This document shows, piece by piece, positions 12,727-25,029 of a stretch of 64,000 nucleotides of DNA. Position 1 is the first letter of the stretch; the number at the start of each line of letters is the position of its first letter. The stretch comes from Alisma plantago-aquatica (Eukaryota; Streptophyta; Magnoliopsida; Alismatales; Alismataceae). A model generated the notes under the pieces. That model saw only the letters and a list, made by a program, of their open reading frames with translations, was not told the origin of the DNA and did not search any database. The stretch lies in assembly GCA_963693085.1 (NCBI GenBank), contig OY856412.1, positions 350,068,957-350,132,956 of the forward strand, in the 5' to 3' direction. A program made the position numbers and the translations under genes.

Positions 12727-15700
12727 TGTAACTACCCAATTTCAAGTTAGCCATCCAATTAGGTTTTACTTAGATGATTACATGCTTAACTAGATTGATC
12801 ATTGTTTAAGCTTTATTAATTAAGGTAGTACATGTAAGATGTTTTAAACCTAATTGCAAACTCTAGGCTTACTTTTTTTCTTATAATTAGGGTTTAATAA
12901 GAGTAAATTGTAGTTGTTAAAAATAGGGTTTTGGTATCATATGAATAATGTATTGATAAAAATAGTGCTTTAGTAAATGATTTTTAGTATTTTATCTATA
13001 ACTTTGATTGTTTTAGAATTTGGATATACTATGGATAACTCAAGAGTAAGTGATCTTGAAAAATATCATATTTTTTAATGTTTTTGGACATGTTGGTCAG
13101 CCAAGTTTCAACATGAAAAACTCACCTGACCATGTATTTAGGGTGAAATATAACAGTCTGGCTTTTGAAATTTGAGATTTTTATAGGTACATACAAATGC
13201 TCTAATATTTATAATTTAGCTTGGACAATTAATTTCAGACCTATTTTAACATTTCAAAATGATTAGATGATATTTGTATTCTACACAGTATAGTGTTGGT
13301 CGAGTTTCTTATCCGTAACAATTGGGTTGACCAACCAATTTGATTAAATAAAGAAGAAGATTGAGAATGGTATTGGATTGGTTTTGTAAATACTCTAAGT
13401 ACCTCAATTGATCTATATCGCCAACCTAAAACCCTAGAAGCTCTCATAATCATGCATCCATGTCCAATAAACAATATTCTAGAGAGATAGGCAGAATTAG
13501 GATTTTGAAGAAGAAATTTTTGAAAATGTTGATTTAGGGTTTCTGCTTCCTTAAGCTTGTGAAATCATGTAACCTTGTAAACTTTGTACATGGTTTCATG
13601 GTGAATCTTTTCTCCTATGTATGAACTCATTCCACCCTCTGGTTTAAACAAAAAATATGTCACATCACCATCGTTTCTCTTTCTATATCTCCTATTCTCC
13701 TTTTTGGGGGTTTACGAGTTGGAAAGAACAAGAAATATATTCAATTCTCATGAGGTGGTTTGATTTCTATATATTTAGACTATATGGGACGTTTTAAGGA
13801 TCTTGTAACCTAAGGTGAGTGTTTATGTCCTTCTTAATCTTTTTAAGTATGTTAAAAGCCTAACTCTATTTGACTGAATTAATCAAGACCCTTGTTTGCA
13901 TCTTATGTGATTGGCTAATCAATTGGGAAGAATTTTGGAATTAAAATGCTACTGATTTTAATTCTATGTCATTGATTTGTATTTGTTTAGTTCATGATAT
14001 ATTGTTTAATTTATATGAGAAATATTATAGATAGAGAAACTATGTTGTCTTATAGGAATATTGTCTAAAATCAATCTAATACATGATATGCTTAAAAATT
14101 AACATGAGAAGTACAAAATCATGGCTAAACTTAATAAGAATGAGTTCCTCAATTTTATTTCCAGATCTTTTCTTGAATTGCACATGGCATGTACAAAAGA
14201 TCAATCTGAGTGGTTGAAATAAAAATTTCCTTTTCTATGATTACTATCAAGGGATTTACTCAGATGACTCAATGAATCAAAGCATATTTGTAATAGATGC
14301 AAGGATCATGAGGAAACATAAACTAGGGTTTCCATGTGTGATTATCCATAATGAAACCCCATACAAATTGTTGAGATTAGTGATTAGTAAGGTTCTTTTG
14401 ATGTTTTGAACTACATCGACTTCATAAAACCCTAGAGATTTAGTATTAAGATGAATATGAGAGATAAAGTTTGAACTTGTATACAATCTTGTAAATGTGA
14501 TTAAATGTCCAACTTCAGATAAAATTACTTCAATGGAATACAACAAGTCTTAATAAGATGATATAAACCTAATGCATATATTCTAGTAAATATATGGAAT
14601 AATGAGTAGAGCATGTATGAATGCAAGACTTTTATTCAAGTCACATAATAATGAATTGAGAAGATGAATAGAGATTAAGAGGTGAGAAAAAGTAACTATA
14701 ACCTATGGTAATTTATAAATTAAGAGTTTTATACGGAATAGAAGGATTTCTGTTGTCTACAACAATTCCATCATAAGTCAAATAATGTGGTATACGTATC
14801 TAGATGTAATATAATACATGAGACAAGGGTGAATTGAATTGTGATGATGTGTAGTGAATGATATATTCATAAAATAAGTATGATGAAGTCTATATCTATT
14901 TATTTAAAATATATATGGGTTGATATAAACTGAATGAAATACACTAAAGTAAGACTATAAAGGTATTTGATGAGAGAGAAACTTATGCATTAAGTAAATT
15001 CAAAATGATTTGATACAAGAGTAGTAGTCAATATGAAATGAAATAACTTGAGACAAATAAAAATGAAATGAAGGTAAAATGATGGAAGTTAGTATACGAA
15101 TCTAAGAATCTAACTCTAGCCCTAAAATGATGAGCTAGATGACGCTAATGAATAATGATCTCAAATGAGGAATTAAGGAATGTGTATTAGTATAGTTGAA
15201 TTCAATTACAAGATGAGGTTCAAGGATTTAGACTGGTCTATAAGAATGTGTTTATAATTGTCTATTAGAATACTTGTACTTTGGATATGATCTAATCTTC
15301 CATATTCAAATGAGATAAGATTTGTGTTGAATAGGTACCCTAACTAAAAAATGGTAAATAGTAAAATAGGAGTACAAAGCATGTTATACATGTTTGTACT
15401 TTGAGAATTGTTTACATGTATAGAAATTGGGTGCACCAAGTATATGTTGAGTGATAAACATGTTTCGAGCAAGATGAATGACATAAGATTCTATATGCTT
15501 ACATTATTTCTAGTTCTAATGTGTCCATTGATATTTGATGAGAACTGTAAATATGGAATGAACTGATGATGAATATGTTGAGATTGAATATATGTGGATT
15601 ACTTTCAAGAAACCCTATTCAGGTTAAATGCTAGATAATGGGATCATGTCTTGGGATGATGGATAACTAATGATGAATGATATTAAATGATGTAGAAATG

Positions 15701-16374
15701 GAAAGAAATGTATATATTTCAAACTATAGATTTGTCTATCTCTTATTTTAATCAGTGTCTTTCTTATTAACCCTAATCCACTTTATGTCATTCTAGTTGC
15801 ATAATAATACACACACTTGTTAAATGATGATTTGGATTCTTTTTAAATATGAGCAAATGCATTAAATAACAAGTGAAATTATGACAATTCAAGTTAAGTG
15901 TCTTGAGTACTGTGAGTTTCCCCTAAGGTGCATATTTGGGAAGTGAAACAATCTCCTTGTAGTAGTCAGAGAATTATGATAAGGATTTATAGAGCTTGGA
16001 TTGAGACCTTAAATCTTAGAGAAACTAGATTTATACTGAGTCATCTGGTGAGATTGTAACCCTAAATCATCTATTTTAAAAGTGTATGCCCATGAGGTAA
16101 TAGATCATGATGACATTGAATTGTAAAGCATGAGAATTATGATGATATGTGATATCCTATTATATTGGTTGTTGTATTGTGTACTTGAGCTGAGGACGTG
16201 AGCCTCTTTAGGAAACTATAAGGTGGAACAGGGTCTGTGTTGATATCTTAGGGTGTCTGGATAAACCTTAAGATAGTGACAGAGAGTCATTGACACGAGA
16301 ACCATGTATTTCTACTTTTAGTTGGTGAGGTACAAGCCAAGTATTTTCAAGGCATATGAATAAAATATGACAAG
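12727..16374 (+). mobile_element. E0: gypsy-type element, left part of its 5' LTR
   Basis: The segment starts TGTAACTACCCAATTTC and aligns, diverged but collinear, with the LTR that begins TGTATAATAACCC at 56578. Shared landmarks include the GATTACATGCTT phrase near the start, GGTCGAGTTTCTTATCCG versus GGTCGAGCTTTTACCG, and GTGACAGAGAGTCATTGACACG near its end. The LTR is interrupted at 16374 by E1 and continues at 54745. The two parts together exceed 3.8 kb, unusually long for an LTR. No coding region is seen inside; the short open frames here are chance. The five bases before the start are AATCA; the matching target duplication would lie beyond the right edge. Confidence 0.7.
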
Positions 16375-16432
16375 TGTAACGACCACCTCTCCGTATTATC
16401 CCCTATTCAAGACGACCCAGAGGGTAAGGGTC

Positions 16433-18211
16433 TGACCAGCCTAAATTGTGCGTCCAAAAATGGAGGCGGATTTGAAGTTAGTCGGACTTTTACATTTATA
16501 ACCCTAATCCTTCTAGGCCCCCGCAACTTTGCTTACGGGGTCGAAGTAGATTTACGGAGTCGAACACAGGGACAAGGGTGGTAGTGTTGAGAACTCATAA
16601 CTGACACGCTACACTCCGGCAGGTATAAGGATGTAATAAAATTCCCAAAAGGGAACAAAAAGAAAGGATCCATAGAACAAAGAAATCTATCTCCAACTGG
16701 AGCTACTAGAAAGATTTAAGGTTTTAGTCATTTAGCAGTTTTTAGGGGTTTTCATGCAACAAAAACAGAAAGATAAAACTAGAGATAAAGCAAGGTGCGA
16801 AGGAGAAACTTCGATAAAACAAGCGGCCGCAGGAACATCCTGTACCCCTCCTCTCAGAGTGGATACCTCTAACCAAGCATCAACACCCCTCTCGAGGTTG
16901 TTGGACTTAAATTAGAGTGAAATGTTACTGAAGAAACTCCGATCCGGGCACTCTCATACTCCAGAATCAGACCAAACACTAGAGCCACAACACATCTCTC
17001 GAAGTTGTTGCGAAGGGAAAACACGATTCGGTAGCTAAGAGAAATGTGATCCAAACATGCAAGCTAGAGTTCAGATATTAAACACAGCAGTCATCCAACA
17101 ATTACACCAAGCATAGAGCAACAGGTAATTAAGCTTTGCCATTTCCATAAACATTAAAGGTCTTAATTACATTGCATAAGTAAAGAATTAAATAACAGAA
17201 ATAAAGATAGATGTCGCCTTCTTGATGTAGACGGACGACAGACTACTGCGGCTCTCCAGCCCAATACCAGTCAGGAGCCTAGCCCGATATAACCGTGTCG
17301 GGCGGCACACCTCTCAGGCGACACACTGTGACGGGCCAATTGTATTGTTCAAGAACCCTGGCCGATACGCTCATGTCGGGCGGCACCCTCTCGGGCGGCA
17401 CGCCGTGACGGGTGAAGCGTATCGGGTTCGATATCGTGTCAGGCTTGGAGTGACGCATCTAATGTTGGGCACTTATGTCGTTCATCCACGTTGGCTGATA
17501 TCGGCCTGCAGTGTCGCGCAGGACGATCCTAAGTGAACCATCCCCTCCCTCTCGGGATGGGGAAGAGCTCACCTAAAGTTTCCTGGCACGAGAACTGAGG
17601 CGCGATACTCTTGCTCTTGCAGCTTTCCTCCGAAGATTTGCTCAAGGTTCCGACCTGTCTTTTCGGCTTCCTGTAGCTGTTATTTATAGGCAGCGGTTGG
17701 GGAAGTTATGGTGCTCGAAGCGCCACGTGTCCTCCTTATTCGCGGGGTCGGTGGACGGCCGATACACATATCGCCCGGGACAAGGACGTTGGTTGTCGGT
17801 CACGTGACGGGCGGCGCCTGCCGGTGGGTGGCCTGTGTCACCCAACAAGCTTTGCTTGTTGTGGGGAGCCTGGCTCCCTGTCGGGTAAAAGATGTGTCGC
17901 CCGCTAGTTTCTTCTTGAGCGGCATCCCCATATCGCGCGTCGGAGTGTCGCGCTACCCTTATCGGGCAGTGGTCGTATCGGGCATCTGGACGGCCGATGC
18001 AGGTGCATTTTGCTTGTGGGCCGGGGCGGCCTTATTGATGATAAAATGTACCAAAATGAGGAAAAACTCTACAAAAGATGGAAATATTGGATTAAGAGCG
18101 TTGTTTGGACAATTATTGCAAAAGTGCTTATAAAAGAGAGGAAAATAGTTAAAAAGGGCAGTTTTGATAACAGAATAAAGGTCAAAAACATCACAAAAAT
18201 TGGTGTTATCA
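16433..18211 (-). repeat. Athila-like 3' LTR (left copy)
   Basis: This LTR is bounded by GGGTC on its left and the polypurine tract on its right. It is closely similar to 22022-23802, with a modest number of substitutions by eye. On the minus strand a GCCTATAAATAA box at about 17691-17680 is the likely core promoter. The middle is GC-rich with many copies of TCGGGCGGCAC, CCGATACG and related words. The open frames inside (for example 17708-18133) occur in both LTRs and are not considered genes. Confidence 0.92.
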
Positions 18212-18225
18212 ACTCCCCCAAATTT
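18212..18225 (-). other. Polypurine tract of the Athila-like element
   Basis: On the minus strand this reads AAATTTGGGGGAGT immediately before the 3' LTR, the expected position and composition for plus-strand priming. Confidence 0.85.
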
Positions 18226-18295
18226 AGCGTTTTGATTGTCCTCAATCAATATTTAAACTTTATTTTGTGATGTTTCTTCTTGCTCGGTGTAGTTT

Positions 18296-18640
18296 TCAGT
18301 TCAAGAGGTAAAACAGGAATCGTGATGCCTTTAGAGATAATGTTGTCTCATTACGAATAAAAGACCATGTGTTTCCTTGCTTTATTATTTCAGTAATTTT
18401 TTTCTCTACAGCTTCAGCGAGACTTTGTTGTATGATTCCGAAGTTAGCTTTCACACCAAACAGCTTTAGGAGCAGAAAGTTGAGTGTAGGGTAGGCTAAG
18501 GCTTTTTGGGGTTTTTCTTGTTTCCCATCAGTCCATTCAGGTAAGGGTCCATTAGCGGGCAAGTGGTCCCTGCAGTCCAAGCTAGTTGGCTTTAGAGCAG
18601 TGATTTCACATGCTACGTACCACTGCCCCAGATCTACCAT
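18296..18640 (-). CDS. Unidentified 114-codon frame near the 3' end of the Athila-like element
   Basis: This open frame lies about 85 bases inside the 3' LTR on the same strand as gag. It begins MVDLGQWYVACE and contains a helical stretch (LAEAVEKKITEII). No domain is recognised. Athila elements often carry an extra, env-like or unknown frame downstream of pol, so this could be the remnant of such a frame, but there is no membrane segment. It may equally be chance; the element has lost everything between gag and this point. Confidence 0.3.
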   Translation of the reverse strand: MVDLGQWYVACEITALKPTSLDCRDHLPANGPLPEWTDGKQEKPQKALAYPTLNFLLLKLFGVKANFGIIQQSLAEAVEKKITEIIKQGNTWSFIRNETTLSLKASRFLFYLLN

Positions 18641-20131
18641 GCCTAAAGATGGGTACTTTTAGAAAACAAGTGTGTATATATTTTTTTTCTTTTCTTTTAT
18701 TGGGCACAACTCTCATGCTTTTATTCAAACTCATAAGGCTTCTTTCTCTCTTTTTTGGGATTTTCGTTGGGTAAGGGAAAACAAAAGAGATTTCTACTGT
18801 TTGGGCAGCTTTTTCCTCCTCCATACTCGTCTCTTAGCTGTTTGCGAGATTATTATATTTTTTGAATTTTTTTTGCATGGAAAAATATAATCTTTTGTTC
18901 GTTTGAGGCAGCATTATCAGAAAGATATAACAGAACTTGTATCTCGTTGAGCACATAGAAAACAAACTTTGCAAGAAGTCACATTAGGTTTTTACTAATA
19001 TAACAACTTTGTACATACGCATGGGAACAAAAGCAAAAATTTTCAAAATTTTTATATAAGCATGACATTTTATATGAGCATGAGTATATACACATGATAT
19101 AGGAGAAGAAAAAAATGACACAAGAAAAAAAAAATTATACCTCCTTCACCGGTACATGGGTACCCCCCCAAACTTACCCCACACTCTGTCCCAGAGTACT
19201 GAAGAAGACATGGTGAGGTCATGCAAAGATGGGCGACACGGCTATCGCACGACATGGTGTATTAGGCAATTGTGAATAAAAGGTACGTTGCATGACATCC
19301 GTGTCGGGCAATACAAGACTGCTCAGCTCGGGAACCGCAAGATCGATAAGTTACTCGTTTAAAGGAAAAATCATGTCGGGCGGCACGGTCTGCCGGGCTA
19401 TACCTTATTGTGTTCTTAACTTCCGCACGATACGAGAGCAGGGGAGCCTTGCATGACACGGGAGCAAAAGCACAAGGTCTTAGCACGATACGGGAGAGTG
19501 AAAATAGCAAGGCAAGTAGCCCGACATGGTAAAATCTCAGCTCCTTATATAGAAATCTCAACCGGGGGGTGAAACTGGTAATTCGGGGTGTGCGTCGGCC
19601 GTTGGGGTAACTCGTTCCTGAGTCAGGCAGTCCATCCGTTGGCACAAGAGTAATTACTCCAACTGCTCGATACAAGTGTACGCCGCCCAAGCATGCCAAC
19701 CGTCACACCTTTGCGATCCCCGAAATTCCACTGCCCGATATGGGTGCGTTTATAGTGTCGGTTGGGTTGCTTCTCGATATAACTTGCAAATAGAGCGGTT
19801 AAAAGTGGCTGATGAGTAAAACATCATTGGTCGAAGACTAAGATCCCGGCCTCAGATGGTATTACCCATCCAGGTCAATAAAACTAAGGCGGTGGCCCAT
19901 AAAACAGAAGAGTCAGCGCATGTGGTGCATGCACTGACTCGGGCCTAATTACAGTCTATAATGTCCATAATGTTTATAATGTTTGTCTTGCTTGAAAGTA
20001 AATGCATCATCTACTAGGAATTAAAAGACAGCTCAGGATGCCTCCCGAGAAGCGTTGTGTTTCCCATCTTCAGTTGGATGTCTTTAGCTTCTTCTTCCTG
20101 CAATCTTCATTCTCTGCCTATGTGGTCATTG
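18641..20131. other. Non-coding interior of the Athila-like element
   Basis: About 1.5 kb between the end of gag and the downstream frame, where pol would lie in an autonomous element. No protease, reverse transcriptase or integrase motif was found on the minus strand. From about 19210 to 19780 the sequence repeats the same vocabulary as the LTR (TCGGGCGGCAC, CGATACGGGA, GCCCGACATGG), so it may be LTR-derived or expanded sequence. Confidence 0.6.
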
Positions 20132-21747
20132 TCATGTTCTCTTCGTTGGTTCAGTATTTGACAGAATCTTTCCCGGTGGGTTCTTCACAATTTCGGCTAG
20201 TTGAGCTAGTTGCTGGTCAATCTGGCGTTGATGCGTCTGCATGTCTGCCAGTTGTACCTGGAAGGAGTTCAAAACACCGGAATTTGATAGCACACTTTGC
20301 GCCAGTTGATTATTGAGTGTATCCTGCTTTTTAACAAAATCAAATAACTGGCCAATCATGTTTGATTGGCCCGTGCCCTTGTCTTGTTCTCGGTTCGACC
20401 CTTGATATTTTCCCTGTACTTGGAAGTTTCCTTTCGCTGAATCGAACTGGCTGTTCTTGGCATATTGACCAGGCCCCCTATCTTCTCAAAACCTTGTGTC
20501 GGCTTGGACGAGATATGCAGCTGATGAGAGTTTTCAGCTGCGTCTTTGTTGCCGTAGTTAAAGCCGGGCTGATCTTGCCTTTTGAAGTTCACAAAAGAGA
20601 CATTTTCAGTCCTTTCATCTTCCGAGTCAGACTCACTGTTCGTGTCCGATCGGGTGTAGACGCAGTTGTCTACCCCATGTCCTCCTTCGCTGCACGTAAC
20701 GCATTTCATCACCTTCTCAACTGGCTTCTTTCCCTTCCCGCCAGCTTCTCGCAGTTGCTTAACATCAGTGGTGATTCTCTGTATCTGCGAGGTGATGGAC
20801 TCCAGCGCCTTGGACTCAAGAGCGGACCCTTCACCTACCTTCTTGACTTGTCCTCTGTCGGATCGATCAAAATCAACGTCGGCCATCAGTTCGGCCATGT
20901 TCTTGATGATCATTTCGGACTTCTTTGGTTTCTTCCCTAGGAAGTCACTGCCTGCCGCCGCATTTAGTGACACCCTTTCAATCGAGAGTGAGGCCATTAT
21001 AGAAGGTGGTGACGAGGAAGCCCTTCTTATAATTATGATGGGGGCAATCCCTCTGGTATTCCTGGAATCGCTCCCAGGCGTCATGGAGGCTTTCATTCGA
21101 CTTCTGCATAAAGGAGGTTATTTTCTTCTTGTTTCTGACAGTCCTTTCAGTGGGGTAGAACTTGTTCACAAACGCGTCGGCCAAAGCTCCCCATCCATTT
21201 AAAGATTGGTGGGGCAACCCAAGATACCATGACAGGGCTTTATCCTCCAGGGGGGAATGAAGCCCTTACAATAAATCACTTCTTGGGGGACCCCCCGCAT
21301 CTTTATTATTTCATATATATTTTTGAACGCATCCAGATGATGGTAGGGGTTGTCGTTCTTTGAACTCCCCCTGAATCTCTTGTTCTGAATCATCAAGATT
21401 ACGGACGGCTTAAGCTCAAAATTTGCCGCGTTGAACCGCGGGTTGATGACTGGACATCGGGAGTTGTTGGCCTTTGTGGACGTCAACTCTCTCAGTGTCT
21501 TCTCTTCTTTCTCTGAGTCTTCGATGTTGCTGTCTTGTTGGCGATGTGCTTGGTCTTGATTCCTCCGGTGTCGCTGATGGTGGCGACGCCTGACCTGGGG
21601 ATGGTCCTCTTCGGAGTGTTCCGACTCCGAATCTTCCAGTTGATTATTACCGTCATAGCGGTCGTCACCTCCTGGCGGGGGTGATTCATGCCTAGGCCTT
21701 CCCTATCGTTCCCCTTCATAATGTTGCGGGTCGACACGAGGAGGCAT
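20132..21747 (-). pseudogene. gag: Athila-like gag, frameshifted
   Basis: Reading leftward from an ATG at 21747 (MPPR), the frame has a TAG at 21705-21703, then continues through an acidic and Arg/His-rich N-terminus and the first half of the retrotransposon gag domain (NPYHHLDAFKNIYEI). It shifts within a run of six G at 21250-21255 on the plus strand. The second half of the gag domain follows (LNGWGALADAFVNKFYPTER, then LHDAWERFQEYQRDCPHH and FYNGLT). After another shift near 20990 comes the segment with a CCHC zinc knuckle (C-x2-C-x4-H-x4-C, at about 20703-20662). A last shift near 20358 leads to a helical C-terminus that ends PPGKILSNTEP, resembling the Athila gag tail. Gag would form the virus-like particle shell and bind RNA. 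Several lesions make it non-functional. Confidence 0.88.
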
Positions 21748-21997
21748 GGTGTCGGTGATTGTGCTCAGTTGAACAGTTGAATGGTGTCGGAGCTCGATGG
21801 AACAGATCACTGTTCTTCAGAGTTCCTGAAATGGCACAAAAACCAAGTTTAGAGAATTGAATTATTAATTTTAGGCAAAGAATAATAATAATGAAAAAAA
21901 GAAAAAGAAAAAGAGTGTTGTCAAGCTCATTTCTAAACTTGAGGCACGGGAGTGTAGTTAGTGGATTCGGGTTCGTCTACAGTACCGTTTTTCCTTG

Positions 21998-22015
21998 TCC
22001 CCGGCAACGGCGCCA
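21998..22015 (-). other. Primer-binding site, Asp-tRNA type
   Basis: The minus strand reads TGGCGCCGTTGCCGGGGA six bases inside the 5' LTR. An 18-base match of this type is the standard priming site of Athila-related gypsy elements. It fixes the element's orientation as minus. Confidence 0.9.
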
Positions 22016-22021
22016 AAAAGT

Positions 22022-23802
22022 TGACCGGCCTAAATTGCGCGTCCAAAAATGGAGGCGGATTTGACGTTAGTCGGAATTTTACATTTATAACATGAATCCT
22101 TCTAGGCCCCCACAACTTTTCTTACGGGGTCGAAGTAGATATATGGGTCGAACACAGGGACAAGGGTGGTAGTGTTGAGAAATCAGAATCGACACGCTAC
22201 ACTCCGGCGGGTATAAAGATGTAATAAAATTCCCAAAAGCGAACAACAAGAAAGGATCCATAGAACAAAGAAATATATCTCCAACTGGAGCTACTAGAAA
22301 GATTTAAGGTTTTAGTCATTTAGCATTTTTTAGGGGTTTTCATGCAACAGAAATAGAAAGATAAAACTAGAGTGAAAGCAAGGTGCAAAGGAGAAACTTC
22401 GGTAAAACAAGCGGCAGCAGGAACATCATGTACCCCTCCTCTCAGAGCGGATACCTCTAACCAAGCATCAACACCCCTCTCGAGGTTGTTGGACTTAAAT
22501 TAGAGTGAAATTTTACTGAAGCAACTCCGATTCTGGGCACTCTCATACTCCAGAATCAGACCAAACACTAGAGCCACAACACATCTCTCGAAGTTGTTGC
22601 GACAGGAAAACACGATTCGGTAGCTAAGCGAAACGCAATCCAAACATGCAAGCTAGAGTTCAGATATTAAACATAGCAGTCATCCAACAATTACACCAAG
22701 CATAGAGCAGCATGTAATTAAGCTTTGCCATTTCCATAAACATTAAAGGTCTTAATTACATTGCATAAGTAAAGAATTAAATAACAGAAATAAAGATAGA
22801 TGTCGCCTTCTTGATGTAGAAGGACGACAGACTACTACGGCTCTCCAGCCCGATACCGGTCAGGAGCCTAGCCCGATACAACCGTGTCAGGCGGCACACC
22901 CTCTCAGGGGACACATCGTGACGGGCCGATTGTATAGGTTCAAGGACCCTGGCCGATACGCTCATGTCAGGCGGCACCCTCTCAGGCGGCACGCCGTGAC
23001 GGGAGAAGCGTATCAGGTTTGATATCGTATTGGGCTTGGAGCGACGCATCTAATGTCGATCATTTATGTCGCTCATCAACGTTGGCCGATATCGGCCTGC
23101 AGTGTCACCCGGGACGATCCTAAGTGAACCATCCCCTCCCTCTCGGGATGGGGAAGAGCTCACCTAGAGTTGTCCGGCACGAGCACTGAGGCGCGATACT
23201 CTTGCTCTCGCAACTTTCCTCTGAAGATTTGCTCAGGGTTCTGACCTGTCTTTTTGGCTTCCTGTAGCTTCTATTTATAGGCAGCGGTTGGGGAAGTTAT
23301 GGTGCTCAAAGCGCCATGTGTCCTCCTTATTCGTGGGGTCGGTGGACGGTCGATACACATATCGCCCGGGACGAGGACGTCAGTTTTCGGTCACATGACG
23401 GGCGGCGCCTGCCGGTGGGTGGCCTGTGTCGCCCGACAAGCTTTGGTTGTCGTGGTGAGCCTGACTTCTTGTCGGGTAAAAGACGTGTCGTCCGCTAATT
23501 TCTTCTTGCGCGACATCCCCATATCGCGCGTCGGAGTGTCGCGCTACCCTTATCGGGTAGTGTTCGTATCGGGCGTCTGGAAGGCCGATGCAGGTGGATT
23601 TTTCTTGTGGGTCGGGTCGGCCTTATTGATGATAAAATGTACCAAAATGAGGAAAAACTCTGCAAAAGATGGAAATATTGGATTAAGAGCGTCGTTTGGC
23701 CAATTATTGCAAAAGTGCTTATAAAAGAGAGGAAAATAGTTAAAAAGGGCAGTTTTGATAACAGAATAAAGGTCAAAAACGTCACAAAAATTGGTGTTAT
23801 CA
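22022..23802 (-). repeat. Athila-like 5' LTR (right copy)
   Basis: 1781 bp, matching 16433-18211 along its whole length. The minus-strand core promoter GCCTATAAATAG is at about 23282-23271. The inner boundary is next to the primer site; the outer boundary is followed by the target duplication GGGTC. The same GC-rich TCGGGCGGCAC-type repeats are present as in the other LTR. Confidence 0.92.
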
Positions 23803-23807
23803 GGGTC

Positions 23808-25009
23808 ATTATCATATTTGTAGGATCGATGTTTATCAAAAAAACTAGAAATAATTAAAAATTAAGGAAGAATAAGAAGCCAGAGGTTCTATCCCAAAAT
23901 AGGATTAATGGTTTTGCAAATAATCAAAATAATTAATAAATTCTACCAGAGACTAAGCTAAAAATAGGATAAATTTTTATTTTTCACATACCTTTCAAAA
24001 ATAGGAGTTTGGAACTTTACCTTATATGGATCTATATCTAACTAAATCCTCCAATCTTTAATTAACTTTATTCTTCAAATGCCACTTTAATGGTTCATCC
24101 ACTTTCATGTAATCCTAAAATGATGACAAACAAACTATTGGTCGGTATAAGCATTATACTAGTATGTGGTGACAACCAATATCTCGCACATGTTTCCTTA
24201 AAAATCTATTCACATCAAATATTTGTTAACAGTCAAAGATTACATTTTCATGACAACTTCCCAACCATTTTTACTCATCCTCGGGTTCACCCTCTCTTAG
24301 GGTGTAATCCTTGCAATGGACTTTAGGCTACCTTCTCTGTCCTGATCTTGGTACCTTTTGGGTCACCTCTCTAGGTGCCACATAGTCTTCTCGTCTATGG
24401 CTTGACCACTTAATACCTTTCCTCTAGGGATTAGTCATCATAAATATAAAATCATAAATCCAGAGATGGAATGTAGGTTCAAGCAATTCATAAATAGTTA
24501 TATTGTGATAATCATAGTCACTTTACAAATTGCAGGAAATAAAGTCATCCAAACATTTAAACGCAAGCAATCAATAAATCCTCAAAAATCACTATGAAAC
24601 TAAAGCGAGTAATCATAAAGATAATCACATACCTGATTTGGTAGTCTCAAATAATCAAGCAAGATATCCAATCCAAACAGGCAGTCCAATCAACCAGGTC
24701 AAGCAAATCACACAAGCAAATCTGAATCCTAAAAAGCATCTATTACTTAATCATTACATACTCATCATAAATCCTTTTTAGTGTTTTGGGAATCCCTTCT
24801 AGGGTTTCTAGGTTGAATAAGGGTTTCTTAGATCTATTTCTCAATCTTTACCTTTTTAGGTCAACAAACCCTAAAATAGCTTTCTATGCCTTTAAACCTA
24901 ATTACTCCAATTATCCACATTAAAGTCCCTTATTCCTAATTTGGCTTAAGATCATGATATCTCTATCTTATACAAGGATTATCAAAATAAAAACCATTAA
25001 AAGTCACAA
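23808..25009 (-). repeat. E1 left LTR, middle part
   Basis: This continues the E1 LTR after the Athila-like insertion. It aligns with the right LTR from about 51535 (TTTATCAAAAAAACTAGAAATAA versus TTTATCAAATAACTAGAAATAA, and later CTAGGGATTAGTC). It is broken at 25009 by the CACTA element. No gene is present. Confidence 0.7.
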
Positions 25010-25029
25010 CACTACTACAGAAAATGCTT

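Larger units (their letters stand above)
16433..23802 (-). mobile_element. Athila-like Ty3/gypsy element, gag only, non-autonomous
   Basis: A complete element of 7370 bp: 1779-bp and 1781-bp LTRs, a 3.8-kb interior, and a GGGTC target duplication on both sides (16428-16432 and 23803-23807). The LTRs start TGACC and end GTTATCA on the plus strand. On the minus strand the primer-binding site (18 bases, TGGCGCCGTTGCCGGGGA) lies at 22015-21998 and a polypurine tract abuts the left LTR at 18225-18212. This primer site is the Asp-tRNA type usual for Athila and related elements. The interior has a broken gag and no protease, reverse transcriptase, RNase H or integrase. It sits in the left LTR of E1; the equivalent uninterrupted site is in the right LTR at about 51535. 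Confidence 0.93.

Noticed and set aside
17708..18133. 141-codon frame, repeated at 23299-23724
   Set aside because: It occurs at the same place in both LTRs of the Athila-like element, has no domain, and overlaps the LTR promoter region; it is a by-product of GC-rich LTR sequence.
20362..21202. Long plus-strand frames (192 and 178 codons)
   Set aside because: They are the antisense of the Athila-like gag, whose domain order and zinc knuckle are clear on the minus strand.
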